NCBI GenBank assembly: GCA_963771015.1
Contig: CAVYRN010000004.1
Span: 1 to 64,000 of the forward strand
Reading direction: 5' to 3'
DNA: 64,000 nt
DNA from: CAVSJJ01 sp963771015
GTDB lineage: Bacteria; Actinomycetota; Actinomycetes; Actinomycetales; Dermatophilaceae
Made by a program: the position numbers and the translations under genes. Under the pieces are notes generated by a model. It saw only the letters and a program-made list of their open reading frames with translations, was not told the DNA's origin and made no database searches. Shown in pieces: positions 1-8,713 of the stretch (position 1 is its first letter; every line of letters begins with the position of its first letter).

Positions 1-691
1 GCCTGGGCAGCCTGGCGAGAACTCGGGCGGCCATGTCATCTCGACATGGGTTCCGCTGTCCAGGCCGATCCGCAGCTTGGCGAACATTCCAAGCTTGGGG
101 CAGTTGTTCAGCCCTTCACTGACGGCAAAGGCGCCCTGTCCACCAGGAGCGACATTCCCGCTTACGGTGACCGGCGTGATTGGCGCACCCACACCGGAGG
201 TACAACGGAAGCCGAGGTCGACGACTGTGCCGTCCGAGCGGACCCCGGTCAGCGGGAGCAACCCCGCGAGATAGCACGGTCGAGCACTCGTATTGCGAAG
301 GACGACGACGATGGTCTCCTCGCCCGCAGCCGGCCCGGCCAGCCCGATCGAGGCGGACAGCTGGAGCCCAGGCACGCGGGCGCGGCCGCCGCCGACGTCG
401 GTGAGGTCGACGGTGACGCGCTGGGTGAGGGCGATGCGGAGGCCGGCGGGGACGACGGCGACAGGGTCGGGGTCGGGCCACCCGGCGTGACGGGCGTCTC
501 GTCGACCGACAGGTGGACCGCCCAGGTCCCGCCGGCGATGACCGCGACCGCCGCGGCCGCGGCGAGCGCGACCCACCCGCGCGGGCTGGTCCGGCGGCGG
601 ACGCCCAGCCCCCCCGGGACCGGGACCGGCTGCTGCTCCGCCAGCGCTGCCCGTACCTGCTGAGCCGCTCGTGCATCCGGTCCTCACTCAT
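1..691 (-). pseudogene. Frameshifted membrane-anchored protein partnered with the ECF sigma factor (runs off the left edge)
   Basis: An ATG at 691 (alternative 697) overlaps the end of the upstream sigma gene, so the two were probably coupled. The product can only be read by changing frame twice. MSEDRMHER is followed in another frame by AQQVRAALAEQQPVPV and a membrane segment (GWVALAAAAAVAVIAGGTW). A third frame then carries a good extracellular-looking domain (LRIALTQRVTVDLTDVGG ... VVVLRNTSARPCYLAGLLP) open to position 1. Each switch would be repaired by adding one base, near 664-667 and 475-479, both in short G/C runs. The outer domain resembles DUF4232-type domains (tentative). The position suggests an anti-sigma or sigma-associated membrane protein. 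It could be a true pseudogene or a consensus error. Confidence 0.55.
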
Positions 692-1160
692 CGCCATCAC
701 CGAGCATCTCCCGTAGCCGCGCCCGGGCCTGGTGCAGCGTGGCCTGTACCGTGCCCGGGGCGCATTCCATGACCTCGGCGACCGTCGCGATGTCGAGGTC
801 GACGAAGTAGTAGAGCGTGACCGCGGTCCGCTGCCGCATGCTCAGCCCACGGACAGCCCGCTCGAGGTCGACATCCGGGGGGTCGGCATACACGACCTCC
901 TCGACCGGACGCCACGGCCCGGTCCACCGGGCCCGCACCCGCCGCCGGCGCGCCCGGTCCGCGACGATCGCCAGCAGCCACGGCACCGGACCACCGCGGC
1001 TCTCGTCATAGGTCGACCACCGCCGCCAGGCCCGCTCCAACGCGTCCTGGACGACGTCGTCGACATCGGCCTCGGCGACGAGCCGGCGGGCGTACCGCCC
1101 CATGAGCACCAGATGGGGTGCCACCCACCCGGTGAAGTCGTCCGTCGTGTCCGCGCTCAT
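684..1160 (-). CDS. ECF RNA polymerase sigma factor, SigE family
   Basis: About 158 residues, the usual size for actinobacterial SigE-family ECF factors. A region-2 helix set (TGWVAPHLVLMGRYARRLV, then ADVDDVVQDALERAW) binds core polymerase and the -10 element. A short linker leads to region 4 (LERAVRGLSMRQRTAVTLYY ... TVAEVMECAPGTVQATLHQA), the helix-turn-helix for the -35 element. The ATG at 1160 is preceded by GAAGGGA at good spacing; an upstream GTG at 1187 is possible. The last codons overlap the start of the membrane-protein remnant at 691, the layout of a sigma/anti-sigma operon. With that partner apparently broken, the sigma factor may be unregulated or redundant. Family call is firm; regulon unknown. 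Confidence 0.85.
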   Translation of the reverse strand: MSADTTDDFTGWVAPHLVLMGRYARRLVAEADVDDVVQDALERAWRRWSTYDESRGGPVPWLLAIVADRARRRRVRARWTGPWRPVEEVVYADPPDVDLERAVRGLSMRQRTAVTLYYFVDLDIATVAEVMECAPGTVQATLHQARARLREMLGDGDE

Positions 1161-1187
1161 GGCGTCCCTTCGCTCAAGCATCGTCAC

Positions 1188-1677
1188 ACCCTAGATACGC
1201 CACCAAGCCGTCGACCGGTTTAGTGCAGCATCGGATTGGCTTCGGGTAGGCGCCAACGGTGCCTACCCGGCTCGAGTGGTACGAGGTACCACCATTGTGC
1301 CCAAGCACCCATCGCTCGCAGGAGCCTCCCCGCCCCCCGGAGACTCACATGGCAATTTCAGACAAATCCCAGCGAGCGCGACTATGGGAAATGCTTGACG
1401 CGGTATCAGTCACCGGATGGCGCCGTCCTCGACGGCCCGCAGATGGTGATTCATGTTGCCCGAAAGGGGACCCTCCTCTCGGTTACGTCGCTGGTCAAGA
1501 GGCATTTGACTGCACATCACTCTTGCTCCCGGAGCAGTTGTGGCCTCGACGCTCCAAACTCAAAAAGGTGGCACTGCTACGCCCCCTATCTCGGATGGAC
1601 GGATCGTGACGCAGCACATAACCTTCAGAGACATCGGACCCTCCCTTCGAACGCGGACGCGAGAGCGGTGATTAGTG
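1188..1677. other. Gene-poor intergenic stretch between divergent genes
   Basis: No reading frame here has convincing coding character. Composition is more AT-rich than the rest of the window, and open frames lack a ribosome site or recognisable domains. It should hold the promoters of the sigma gene (leftward) and the propeller gene (rightward), plus the hairpin at 1244-1268. The frame continuous with the propeller protein can be extended back to 1236, but that part is not protein-like. Confidence 0.5.
1244..1268. repeat. Near-perfect inverted repeat upstream of the sigma gene
   Basis: GGGTAGGCGCC and GGTGCCTACCC face each other across AAC, with one mismatch. It lies about 85 bp upstream of the sigma start between divergent genes, so an operator or a small terminator are both possible. 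No T-run follows. Confidence 0.45.
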
Positions 1678-3020
1678 ATGCGGTTCAGGAGTACACACGA
1701 TGCGGACCCGGGCAACATAGCGGGAACGTTTCCCCGTCGAGTATTGATTCGCGGTGTTGCCGCCAGTGGTGCGGCCGCGATGCTCGTGTCCCTGCCGGAG
1801 GTTCGGGCCGAAGCCCGGACCGGCCACGCCAGGCAACCTCTGAGCCACCCGTTTCGGACATCCTGTGGATGTTCGGCACGCTCGCCACCGGTGAGGGCTA
1901 CTGTGCCCAGGGAATTCGACCGGACGGGTCGCAGGTCGCGACGCTGCACGGCCTCCCGCACGCGGTTTGCCGAACCACCGACGGGACGAGCATCGTCACC
2001 GCGACCGCAGCCGCTGGAACGCCGACGCAGGTAACCATCCACGATGCGACCACCGGTGCTGTCTCCCACCAGTTCCACGGGTCCTTCACCTGGCCCGAGG
2101 AGCCCGACCTGACACTGTCGGTGGACCGGCGATCAGGCGCTTATGCCGTCGCCGGCACGATGCTCGTGTCCTCCCCGACCGGCCATTACGCCGACAAGAT
2201 GGCGCCAGGGGGTGGCACGCGCAGGGTGCCGATCACCTCATGGGCGGCGTACGAGGGCCTGGAGACCTTCGCACCATCGGGCAGCCATCTCGACTCCGCG
2301 GCACCGAGCAAGGCCGAGCTCGGGTTCTCGACCCAGATCGCCCACTCCGGCAGCAACGTCATCCTGATCCAACACGGACCAACGGGCACCCGCATCAAGT
2401 CAGGGCAAGGTTCGGCACTGCACCGCATGACGACGTGGGAAGCCGGCGAGCCGGCCCAACTCGTCCACGTCGACACCCAGGGGCGGGCATACCTCATGCG
2501 CGACAGCGGCGACCTCGGGATCTGGACCGGACCCAACCACGCCACACTCGCCCGCCTGGGGTTGAACAGCTTCCAGAGCGGAACGGCGCGGCCCTATCCA
2601 GTGAGCGTGATAAGCACCGCAGCGAACACGGTGGCCGTCGTCGACGCCAGCCGGCAATACCTCTCCATCGTTGACCCCACCACCGGTGAGGTCATCCGGC
2701 GCCGGACCCTGAGCACCTCGACCCGCTTCCAGTCGCCCGCGGACACGGTAGGCCAGGCCGCAGCCGTCGACCTCTCGCGACGCCGCCTCTACGTACTCGA
2801 CCGATCAGGGGTCGCCGGCGGCCTATGGGTCCACGACGCCGACACACTCGAGGTCATCGACCGATGGCACTCAGACGCGATGTTCCGACTCGTCTGGGTC
2901 GCCCAGACCTCCGGAACGGTCTTCCTCCAGACCAACGACGGACCGGTCGCCGTCCACGGCGTCGACGGGAGCGTCGTCTCCTACGTCGAATCCGACCTCC
3001 ACACGGCAACGGCCCTCTAG
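1678..3020 (+). pseudogene. Tat-type secreted beta-propeller-like protein, frameshifted after the signal peptide
   Basis: The first about 57 codons (from ATG 1678) give a twin-arginine-like leader, PRRVLIRGVAASGAAAMLV, ending near PEVRAEA. The frame must then change at about 1848-1854; adding one base there joins it to the long frame DILWMFGTLATGEGYC...HTATAL ending at 3020. The mature part (about 390 residues) has repeated strand-turn units such as VTIHDATTGAV, LSIVDPTTGEVI and VHDADTLEVIDR, typical of WD/YVTN-like propellers. The next gene follows after 18 bp with a strong ribosome site, so the pair was probably exported together. The specific function is unknown. Confidence 0.55.
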
Positions 3021-3038
3021 CGAGAAGGAGTACCCACC

Positions 3039-3785
3039 ATGACCGTCTACTACGGATTCGACACAGCCAACTACATCTACAGCTCGGACGTCGCAAAGCC
3101 GGCGAAAGAGAAGTGGGGGACAGGAGTCTTCTACGCCCGCTACCTCAACCCGTCTCCTTACGCGCATCTACTAACCAACTCAAGCGGCACGACCGAGTTC
3201 AATGTGGGATGGACCTACGGCGTTCGGTACTTCATGCCAATCACTGAACCGTACCAGAGTCGGCTCAACGGGACATCGGCGCAAGGACGGTCCGACGCAT
3301 CCGCCACGTGCTCCGCCCTCCTCAGCGTCTACAAGGCGGTGGTGCCGATGTACAAGTCGTCGACGAACCGAATTGACGTATTCCTGTGTCTCGAGTCGTC
3401 AACGAACATGAGCACCGCCTACTGGAATGGCTGGTCTGGCTACATCGATGCCTACAACTTCGACGGGTACGGGCTGATCCTCTACCCCGGGATGTACTGC
3501 AACCCCGGATCGAGCGCCAAGAACTGCAGTTCGGCTGCCGCAGGGAACTACTGCTACAGCGTGTGGCCCAACGAGCCCGAGTACTACTCGGACTGCAAGC
3601 CCTTCGGCAGCCAATCATGGGCGGGCGAGAGCTGCTCGGGAACCGGACCCTCGACGGTGTGGCAGTTCGACGAACAGAATGTCTGCCAACAAACGGGTGG
3701 CACCTGGCCCAACGTCGACGCGGACCGGACCAACGGGAGCTACACCGCCATCGACTACATGTTCAGGTTGGTTTCCCAGCCGTGA
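3039..3785 (+). CDS. Rv2525c/DUF1906-like glycoside-hydrolase-like protein
   Basis: 248 residues beginning MTVYYGFDTANYIYSS after a strong ribosome site (GAGAAGGAG). The opening 'GFDTANY' strand and later 'NFDGYGLILYPGMYC' match the TIM-barrel-like fold of Rv2525c/DUF1906 domains, thought to act on or bind cell-wall glycans. Many Cys and Tyr residues (CNPGSSAKNC, NYCYSV, DCKPFG, ESCSG) suggest an exported, disulfide-bonded protein, but no signal peptide is visible at this start. Lower G+C than its neighbours suggests acquisition. It lies between the exported propeller and a MauE-like protein and overlaps the latter by 4 nt. Family call tentative; catalytic activity unproven. Confidence 0.6.
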   Translation: MTVYYGFDTANYIYSSDVAKPAKEKWGTGVFYARYLNPSPYAHLLTNSSGTTEFNVGWTYGVRYFMPITEPYQSRLNGTSAQGRSDASATCSALLSVYKAVVPMYKSSTNRIDVFLCLESSTNMSTAYWNGWSGYIDAYNFDGYGLILYPGMYCNPGSSAKNCSSAAAGNYCYSVWPNEPEYYSDCKPFGSQSWAGESCSGTGPSTVWQFDEQNVCQQTGGTWPNVDADRTNGSYTAIDYMFRLVSQP

Positions 3786-4504
3786 TCAGCCCACTCGCCG
3801 CGGCTCTCGGCGCTCAACTGGCGGTCATCGCCGCAAGCAAGATCCGCCAGGGACAGGCCACCAGCGACCAGCCGCTACTGCTCGCGCTCGGCCACCACAC
3901 ACCTACCTGGGCCGTGGCCGCGCTGGATGCGGCCGCCGCGACACTGGTCGCCTGGCCGCTGACCACCGGGCCGGCCGCGACACTGGTCGCGGCCGGCATC
4001 GCCGGGTCCGAGGTGGGGGTGCTCGCCCTGCGCGGTCGGGGCGTGACCTCGTGCGGCTGTCTCGGCACCCAGTCCGCCGACACCAAGAGATGGCGCGAGC
4101 ACGTCGCCAAGGCGATCATGGGGCTCGAGGCGGTCGGGGTGACCATGGGCCACCTGGTCCCCCTGCCCGGCGTGGACGTGGCGGTCACGGCTGTCGTGGC
4201 AACCGCCCTGCTGGCTCTCGTGATCCCCGACGTGGTCACGAGCCTCTGGCGACATGGGCCCCTCACCCTCGCGGAGGCGCGGCGGGCGCTCAAGCGCGAC
4301 AGCAGCTTCGGCCGATGGCGCCCGCACCTGCTCAACCAGCGGCCGTCGGACGTTCGCCTCGCCAACCGGACCTGGCGCATCGTCTTCGACGCCTGGCTCA
4401 ACGACACACCCGTGCTGGTCGTCGCGAGCGTCTCGCGAACACGGGTTTCGGTACGCGCCCACAAGGCAGCCACCGGAACAGTCACCGATCTGGCGACGAA
4501 CTGA
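3782..4504 (+). CDS. MauE/DoxX-like integral membrane protein
   Basis: The GTG at 3782 overlaps the previous TGA (GTGA), giving 240 residues. Hydrophobic stretches at the N-terminus (SPLAAALGAQLAVIAA), near residues 45-85 and near 125-155 form the membrane domain. A TSCGCLGT segment matches the CGCxG signature of MauE-like proteins, which support disulfide or redox maturation of exported partners. The C-terminal about 80 residues are soluble and unfamiliar. Coupling to the Cys-rich gene upstream makes an oxidative-folding role attractive, but that is inference. Confidence 0.6.
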   Translation: MISPLAAALGAQLAVIAASKIRQGQATSDQPLLLALGHHTPTWAVAALDAAAATLVAWPLTTGPAATLVAAGIAGSEVGVLALRGRGVTSCGCLGTQSADTKRWREHVAKAIMGLEAVGVTMGHLVPLPGVDVAVTAVVATALLALVIPDVVTSLWRHGPLTLAEARRALKRDSSFGRWRPHLLNQRPSDVRLANRTWRIVFDAWLNDTPVLVVASVSRTRVSVRAHKAATGTVTDLATN

Positions 4505-4596
4505 GGGCCGGGCGACGAGGTCGACTGGCGGTTGAGGTGGGGGCGATGTGGCCGTGCCCCACAGTGGGCGGTAGGCAGCGACCCGGGGACGCGCCC

Positions 4597-5018
4597 CTAG
4601 CGGGACGGAGTGCGGCGACATGACGCCCGGTCATCGGCTGTGAGGCTGAGGTCGACGCGCGCTGTTCCGGCACCGTGGCTCGGCGAGCGGTGTTGACAAA
4701 CGACTGCCGCGGTGCGCCCGCCGGCCCGCTCGCAGACGAAGCCGTCGCTGTCGGGGTGCCGGTACCAGCCGTGCTCGACCTGGGCCAGGTGTGGGGGCCG
4801 TAGCGGGCGAACTTGGCATCCTTGCCGGTGGCGAACCTGGGGTCAGCCCCGCCGGTGGCGCCCTTGGCGCACGAACGAGCTCGATCCTCAGCGCCTGGCG
4901 GATCCGGCTTGGGATCGACCGTTGGACCGGCGTGGGCCTGGAGCCTGCTTTCCGTCCAGATCTTCACCCCCAGCGCTCCTGGGCGGCAGGTCCACCAGCA
5001 CGGCCGGCACAGCGCCAA
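4597..5018 (-). pseudogene. Frameshifted orphan gene remnant
   Basis: Two frames in series look protein-like: GVKIWTESRLQAHAGP through RFATGKDAKFARYGPH, then AQVEHGWYRHPDSDGFVC and ERAGGRTAAVVCQHR, ending at TAG 4597-4599. Adding one base near 4781-4787 (a short G/C run) would join them. I do not recognise the family and cannot fix the start. It lies between the accessory cluster and a broken IS110 element. Confidence 0.35.
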
Positions 5019-5333
5019 GCCGAGCGGAGTGCGCGACTACCTCGACTGACATGTAGCCCTCTGCTGTCAAGTGGGCAGGGTGAGGCGCCGCCGGCTGGGT
5101 TGTCGGCGGCGCCTCGTCGTTCACGTGGGCGTGGTGCCCGGGGCGGCGTGTCAGGTCGATGCGCGGTCAGTCTGATATTCGCGGGTTGGGTACCGCAGGG
5201 CGGTGTTTCGGCTGGAGCCTTCGCGCTGCTCTGAGGTCGAGCGTGGCCACGGTTCCGTGGCTGCTCACAGTCGAGAAGCGGGTTGCTCCACGCGCTGCGT
5301 GCGGTCCTTGCGGGCGTGAACGGGTTTGGGGTG
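5019..5333. other. Non-coding flank beside the IS110 element
   Basis: No convincing gene. It contains the perfect inverted repeat GCCACGG-TT-CCGTGGC at 5246-5261, downstream of the transposase stop. This could be part of the element's end or of a structured non-coding RNA, but the ends of the element could not be located. Confidence 0.3.
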
Positions 5334-6276
5334 TTAGTCGTCCATGACGGCCAGGGACCAGCACCAGCCGGACAGCTCGCGGGCGATGGCGGTGCAGGCC
5401 ACGGTGTGCTTCTTCTTGCGGGCGTCCAGGGTGACCCAGCGGGCGTGCAGGCGCCGGTTGCCGGCGTCAGCGCGGGCCACGACCGGCGCGGGTGCCGCGG
5501 CCCACCGCTCGAGTATGGTCTTGCCGCGTCGGTAGGCGGGCTTGTGGTGCCAGGCGGCTTCGGTGAGCAGCCGACGGGCGTGGGTGTTGCCGGTCTTGGT
5601 GATCCCACCCTGGGATCGCTTCTCGCCGCTGGAGCGTTCGGTGGGGACCAGCCCCAGGTAGGAGCCGATGGTGGCCCCGGACAGACGGTGCCAGTCGCCG
5701 ATCTCGACCGCGAGGGCGAACCCGGTCAACGTGGAGATCCCGCGCAGGCAGCACAGCCGTCGGGTCACCGCGGTGAACTCACTGCCGGCGGCCATCGCGG
5801 TGATCGCCGCGTCGAGCCGGTCGCGACGAGCCAAGCTGAGCTGGACCTGTTCGTAGTCCGCCTCGAACGCTGCCGCCGTGCCCGGCTGGTCGAACCGGAT
5901 CCGGCGCAGCCACGCGTCGTGCGGGCCGGTCCATGCCTTGCCGCCGTAGTAGACGTGCCCGTGGCGCAGCAGCAGCTTGGACACCCGGTGCCGGGCTCGC
6001 ATCAGGTCACCGCGCACGTCCTCGCGGGCACGCACCAGGTCCGACCTCGCAGCGGATCCCGGCCGCGGTGACCGCCCGGGCCAACCCGAACCCGGTCGGG
6101 CCGGCCTCGTACGTGGCCGCGACCGGACCCGGCAGCCGGCTCAGCCAGGCAACCACCACCTGCTGGTCGGGAACCAGGCGCTCCCGCACCACCTCCCCGG
6201 TCACGCCGTCGATCGCTGCAGCGACCACTGATCGTGCGTGCACATCCAACCCAACGCTCGTACGCTCGATGAACAC
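5334..6276 (-). pseudogene. IS110-family transposase with internal deletion
   Basis: The GTG at 6276 follows a GGAGGAGG ribosome site and gives the RuvC-like (DEDD) N-terminus of IS110 transposases: VFIERTSVGLDVHARSVVAA ... TYEAGPTGFGLARAV. After 'GIRCEV' (near 6040) the frame is lost. The sequence resumes one frame away at DLVRAREDVRGDLMRARHR, followed by a full C-terminal transposase_20 part (AMAAGSEFTAVTRRLCCLRG, DWHRLSGATIGSYLGLVPTE, KTGNTHARRLLTEAAW), ending TAA 5334. The usual middle block of about 50-60 residues, including the KTDARDA-type segment, is missing. The element is therefore dead in cis. Confidence 0.85.
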
Positions 6277-6345
6277 CGGGGCCTCCTCCACACCTGTCGG
6301 ATAGGCCGGGCAAGGCGACTTCCTCGTCCGGTAACCCACGAACAT

Positions 6346-6381
6346 GTGTGAGCGAGGCCCCGGCCCGCAACCCCCTCACAC
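6346..6381 (-). terminator. Candidate terminator of the tgpA operon
   Basis: Inverted repeat GTGTGAG/CTCACAC (7 bp) closing a G-rich 22-nt loop, 14 nt past the tgpA stop. There is no U-run, and inner pairing is weak. It may equally belong to the IS110 element's outer end. Confidence 0.35.
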
Positions 6382-6394
6382 CCAGGGCATCACG

Positions 6395-8713
6395 TCATAC
6401 CGTCTGACGGCGGCGGGCGGGCCGCCGGGCCAGCCGGCCGGCCCAGCGGAGCACCCCGAGAAGCGCGTCTGCCAGGCTGCTCCACGCCCGCACGCCCTCG
6501 GAGGGCAGCAGCGCCGCCCGTAGCCGGATCCCGCGGCCGCGGGTGCGGGCCGCGGCCCGCCAGACCGACCGGGCATCCATCCGGAGCTCGGGGAGGTCGG
6601 CCGACGGCGCGGCATACCGACCACGCTCGATGGTCGCGACCACCCTCCCGAGCGCAGCCTCGGGCTCGTCGCCGAGGTAGGCCGCCTCGCGCACGTACTG
6701 TCCCGTCTGTCTCGGCGTCGCGCCCGGTGGGGGAGCGATCCCGACATCTCCGAGCCGGCCGAGGAGCGATAGCCACTCCGCCTCGGCCCGGGCGGCCGCG
6801 TCGGCGGCCCGCCTCCGGCGGCGGCGCCGTCTCGACCACGCGCCGGCCGGCAGCAGCAGGCCCAGGATGAGCAGGACGGCGAGCGCCGTCAGGGCGGTGC
6901 GGTGGTCGGTGACCCACTGGCCGACGACGCCACCGCTGGACCTGTTCCCAAGTTTGATGGCCAGCGGGTCCACCTGCTGGGAGCTCGGCGTCGGCGTCGG
7001 CGTGGCGCCCTGTCCGGCGGCGGTGGGACTGACCTGGGGGCCGGCGCCGACGGGGGCGAGGGTGTAGCCGGGCGCGGCACCGCTCCGCGAGCCGGGCGTC
7101 GGCTCGAAGCGGACCCAGCCGAGCCGCGGGAAGTACAGCTCGGGCCAGGCATGCGCATCCGAGGCGACGACGGTGTAGGTGCCTTCGGCGCCGGTGCCGG
7201 CGCGGAAGCCGATGGCCATCCGGGCCGGGATCCCGGCCGCTCGGGCCATCATGACCATCGCCGTCGCGAACTGGACGCAGTACCCCTTCTTCGTCGTGAG
7301 GAAGGCCGTGATGGGGTCCTCACCCGGTGCTGCCGGGTCGAGCGTGAGCGAGTACCTGAACGCGTCGCTGCGCAGGTACCTCTGGATGTCCCGCGCCGTG
7401 GTCAGGTGGTCCGATCCCGCCGGTACGGCGGCCGCGAGGGCGGCGCGCACGGCGTCGAGCGAGGGGTTGTCGAGGGCGAGGTAGCCCTGGCCGACCAGGC
7501 CGCGGCCGTCGCCGTCGAACTCGCCGGCGGTCGGGTCGAGGACGAGGAAGTCGGCGGTGTACCCGGGCACCCGCGAACGCACGCGGACCGTTCCCTGGGC
7601 GTCGACGGCGAGCGGGGCGCCTCCGGCGTTGACGAACGTGGTGAGGTCCGGTAGGGCGAGCTGCGGTGCCGAGATGCGGTTCTCGACCACGTGCAGCTGC
7701 ATCTGCCCGGACGAGGACAGGGCCGCAGCGGCCGGGGCGTCGAGCCTGCCGTCGGTGGGGGTGACGACCCGGCGGCCGGCCTCGGTCCACTGCCCGTTCT
7801 CATAGTTCGAGAGGACGTCGACGCGCAGCGGCACCTGGCTGGCGCCCAGGGGTGCCGTGTAGACGAGGACCGGTCTGTCCGAACGGTCGCCGAGGTTCTT
7901 GGCGACATCGAGGGTCGAGGTGAGGCGGATCCCGGAGCCGTTCCCCGACCCGGTCGAGCGACCGAGGCCCTGGGCGAGGAACGTCGTCGGCAGGTGGGGG
8001 ATGAGCGGGGTGAGGAGGACGGCGGCCGCGATCGCGCCCACCCCGAGCACCCGGCCCAGCGAGGCGAAGTCGAGGGCGACGTCGTCGGGGGCACCGACCG
8101 ACTGGTGCTCCGTCTCCGACCGGCTCACGGCGGTCGCCCACCGGCGCACCGAGCCCACCCCCTGGCGACCCACCATCGTCACCCAGAGCGCCGCCGGAAC
8201 GACGAAGTAGAAGGCCGCCAGGCCCTCGCCGGCGTTCGTGGCCGCGGTGAGGTATGCCGCCAGCAGCGGAAGCCCGGCAACCGTCGGGGAGCTGAGGGTG
8301 ACCGCCAGGACGTCGACGGCCAGCGCGGTGACGGCGATGAGGCCCGCGAGGGCGAAGACGGTGCCCGGTGTCGTCGGCGCCGGGGCCGAGTGCGTCTGGA
8401 TGTTGTCGTAGGCGTCGTGGAGCAGCAGCCACCCGGTCCGGATCGCCTCCGGTCCCGGCAGCCCGAACCACAGCTGGTCGCGGACGAAGGTAAGGCTGGC
8501 GACGGCGAGGAGGGCCGCGACCTGCCCGGCCCCGACGACCCAGGCGGACGTGGACCGGGTCCGTAGGGCGATGCCGGTGAGGCCGACGACGGCGACCAGG
8601 AGCACGGCTGGGGGGACCCAGTCCGGCGTCTCGAACAGGCTCGTGAGCGGGAGGACGACCGACAGGGTCGCTAGTCCGGCGAGGAGCGCGTCGGCGGGCC
8701 GGGCGCGGTTCAC
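6395..8713 (-). CDS. TgpA-like membrane transglutaminase-domain protein
   Basis: 772 residues. The GTG at 8713 overlaps the DUF58 stop by 4 nt. Five or six N-terminal membrane helices (about residues 10-215) are followed by a large outer domain with the transglutaminase core. The core holds a Cys near residue 479 in KKGYCVQFATAMVMMARAAG, then His/Asp in SDAHAWPELYFPRLGW. A Thr/Pro/Ser-rich linker follows, then another helix (TALAVLLILGLLLPAGAW) and an Arg-rich cytoplasmic tail. This order matches TgpA/DUF3488-DUF4129 proteins. The conserved partnership with MoxR and DUF58 proteins suggests an envelope maturation system; the substrate is unknown. Confidence 0.85.
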   Translation of the reverse strand: MNRARPADALLAGLATLSVVLPLTSLFETPDWVPPAVLLVAVVGLTGIALRTRSTSAWVVGAGQVAALLAVASLTFVRDQLWFGLPGPEAIRTGWLLLHDAYDNIQTHSAPAPTTPGTVFALAGLIAVTALAVDVLAVTLSSPTVAGLPLLAAYLTAATNAGEGLAAFYFVVPAALWVTMVGRQGVGSVRRWATAVSRSETEHQSVGAPDDVALDFASLGRVLGVGAIAAAVLLTPLIPHLPTTFLAQGLGRSTGSGNGSGIRLTSTLDVAKNLGDRSDRPVLVYTAPLGASQVPLRVDVLSNYENGQWTEAGRRVVTPTDGRLDAPAAAALSSSGQMQLHVVENRISAPQLALPDLTTFVNAGGAPLAVDAQGTVRVRSRVPGYTADFLVLDPTAGEFDGDGRGLVGQGYLALDNPSLDAVRAALAAAVPAGSDHLTTARDIQRYLRSDAFRYSLTLDPAAPGEDPITAFLTTKKGYCVQFATAMVMMARAAGIPARMAIGFRAGTGAEGTYTVVASDAHAWPELYFPRLGWVRFEPTPGSRSGAAPGYTLAPVGAGPQVSPTAAGQGATPTPTPSSQQVDPLAIKLGNRSSGGVVGQWVTDHRTALTALAVLLILGLLLPAGAWSRRRRRRRRAADAAARAEAEWLSLLGRLGDVGIAPPPGATPRQTGQYVREAAYLGDEPEAALGRVVATIERGRYAAPSADLPELRMDARSVWRAAARTRGRGIRLRAALLPSEGVRAWSSLADALLGVLRWAGRLARRPARRRQTV

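Noticed and set aside
1236..1850. N-terminal part of the long frame containing the propeller protein
   Set aside because: Not protein-like and without a ribosome site; the Tat-type leader in the neighbouring frame fits far better.
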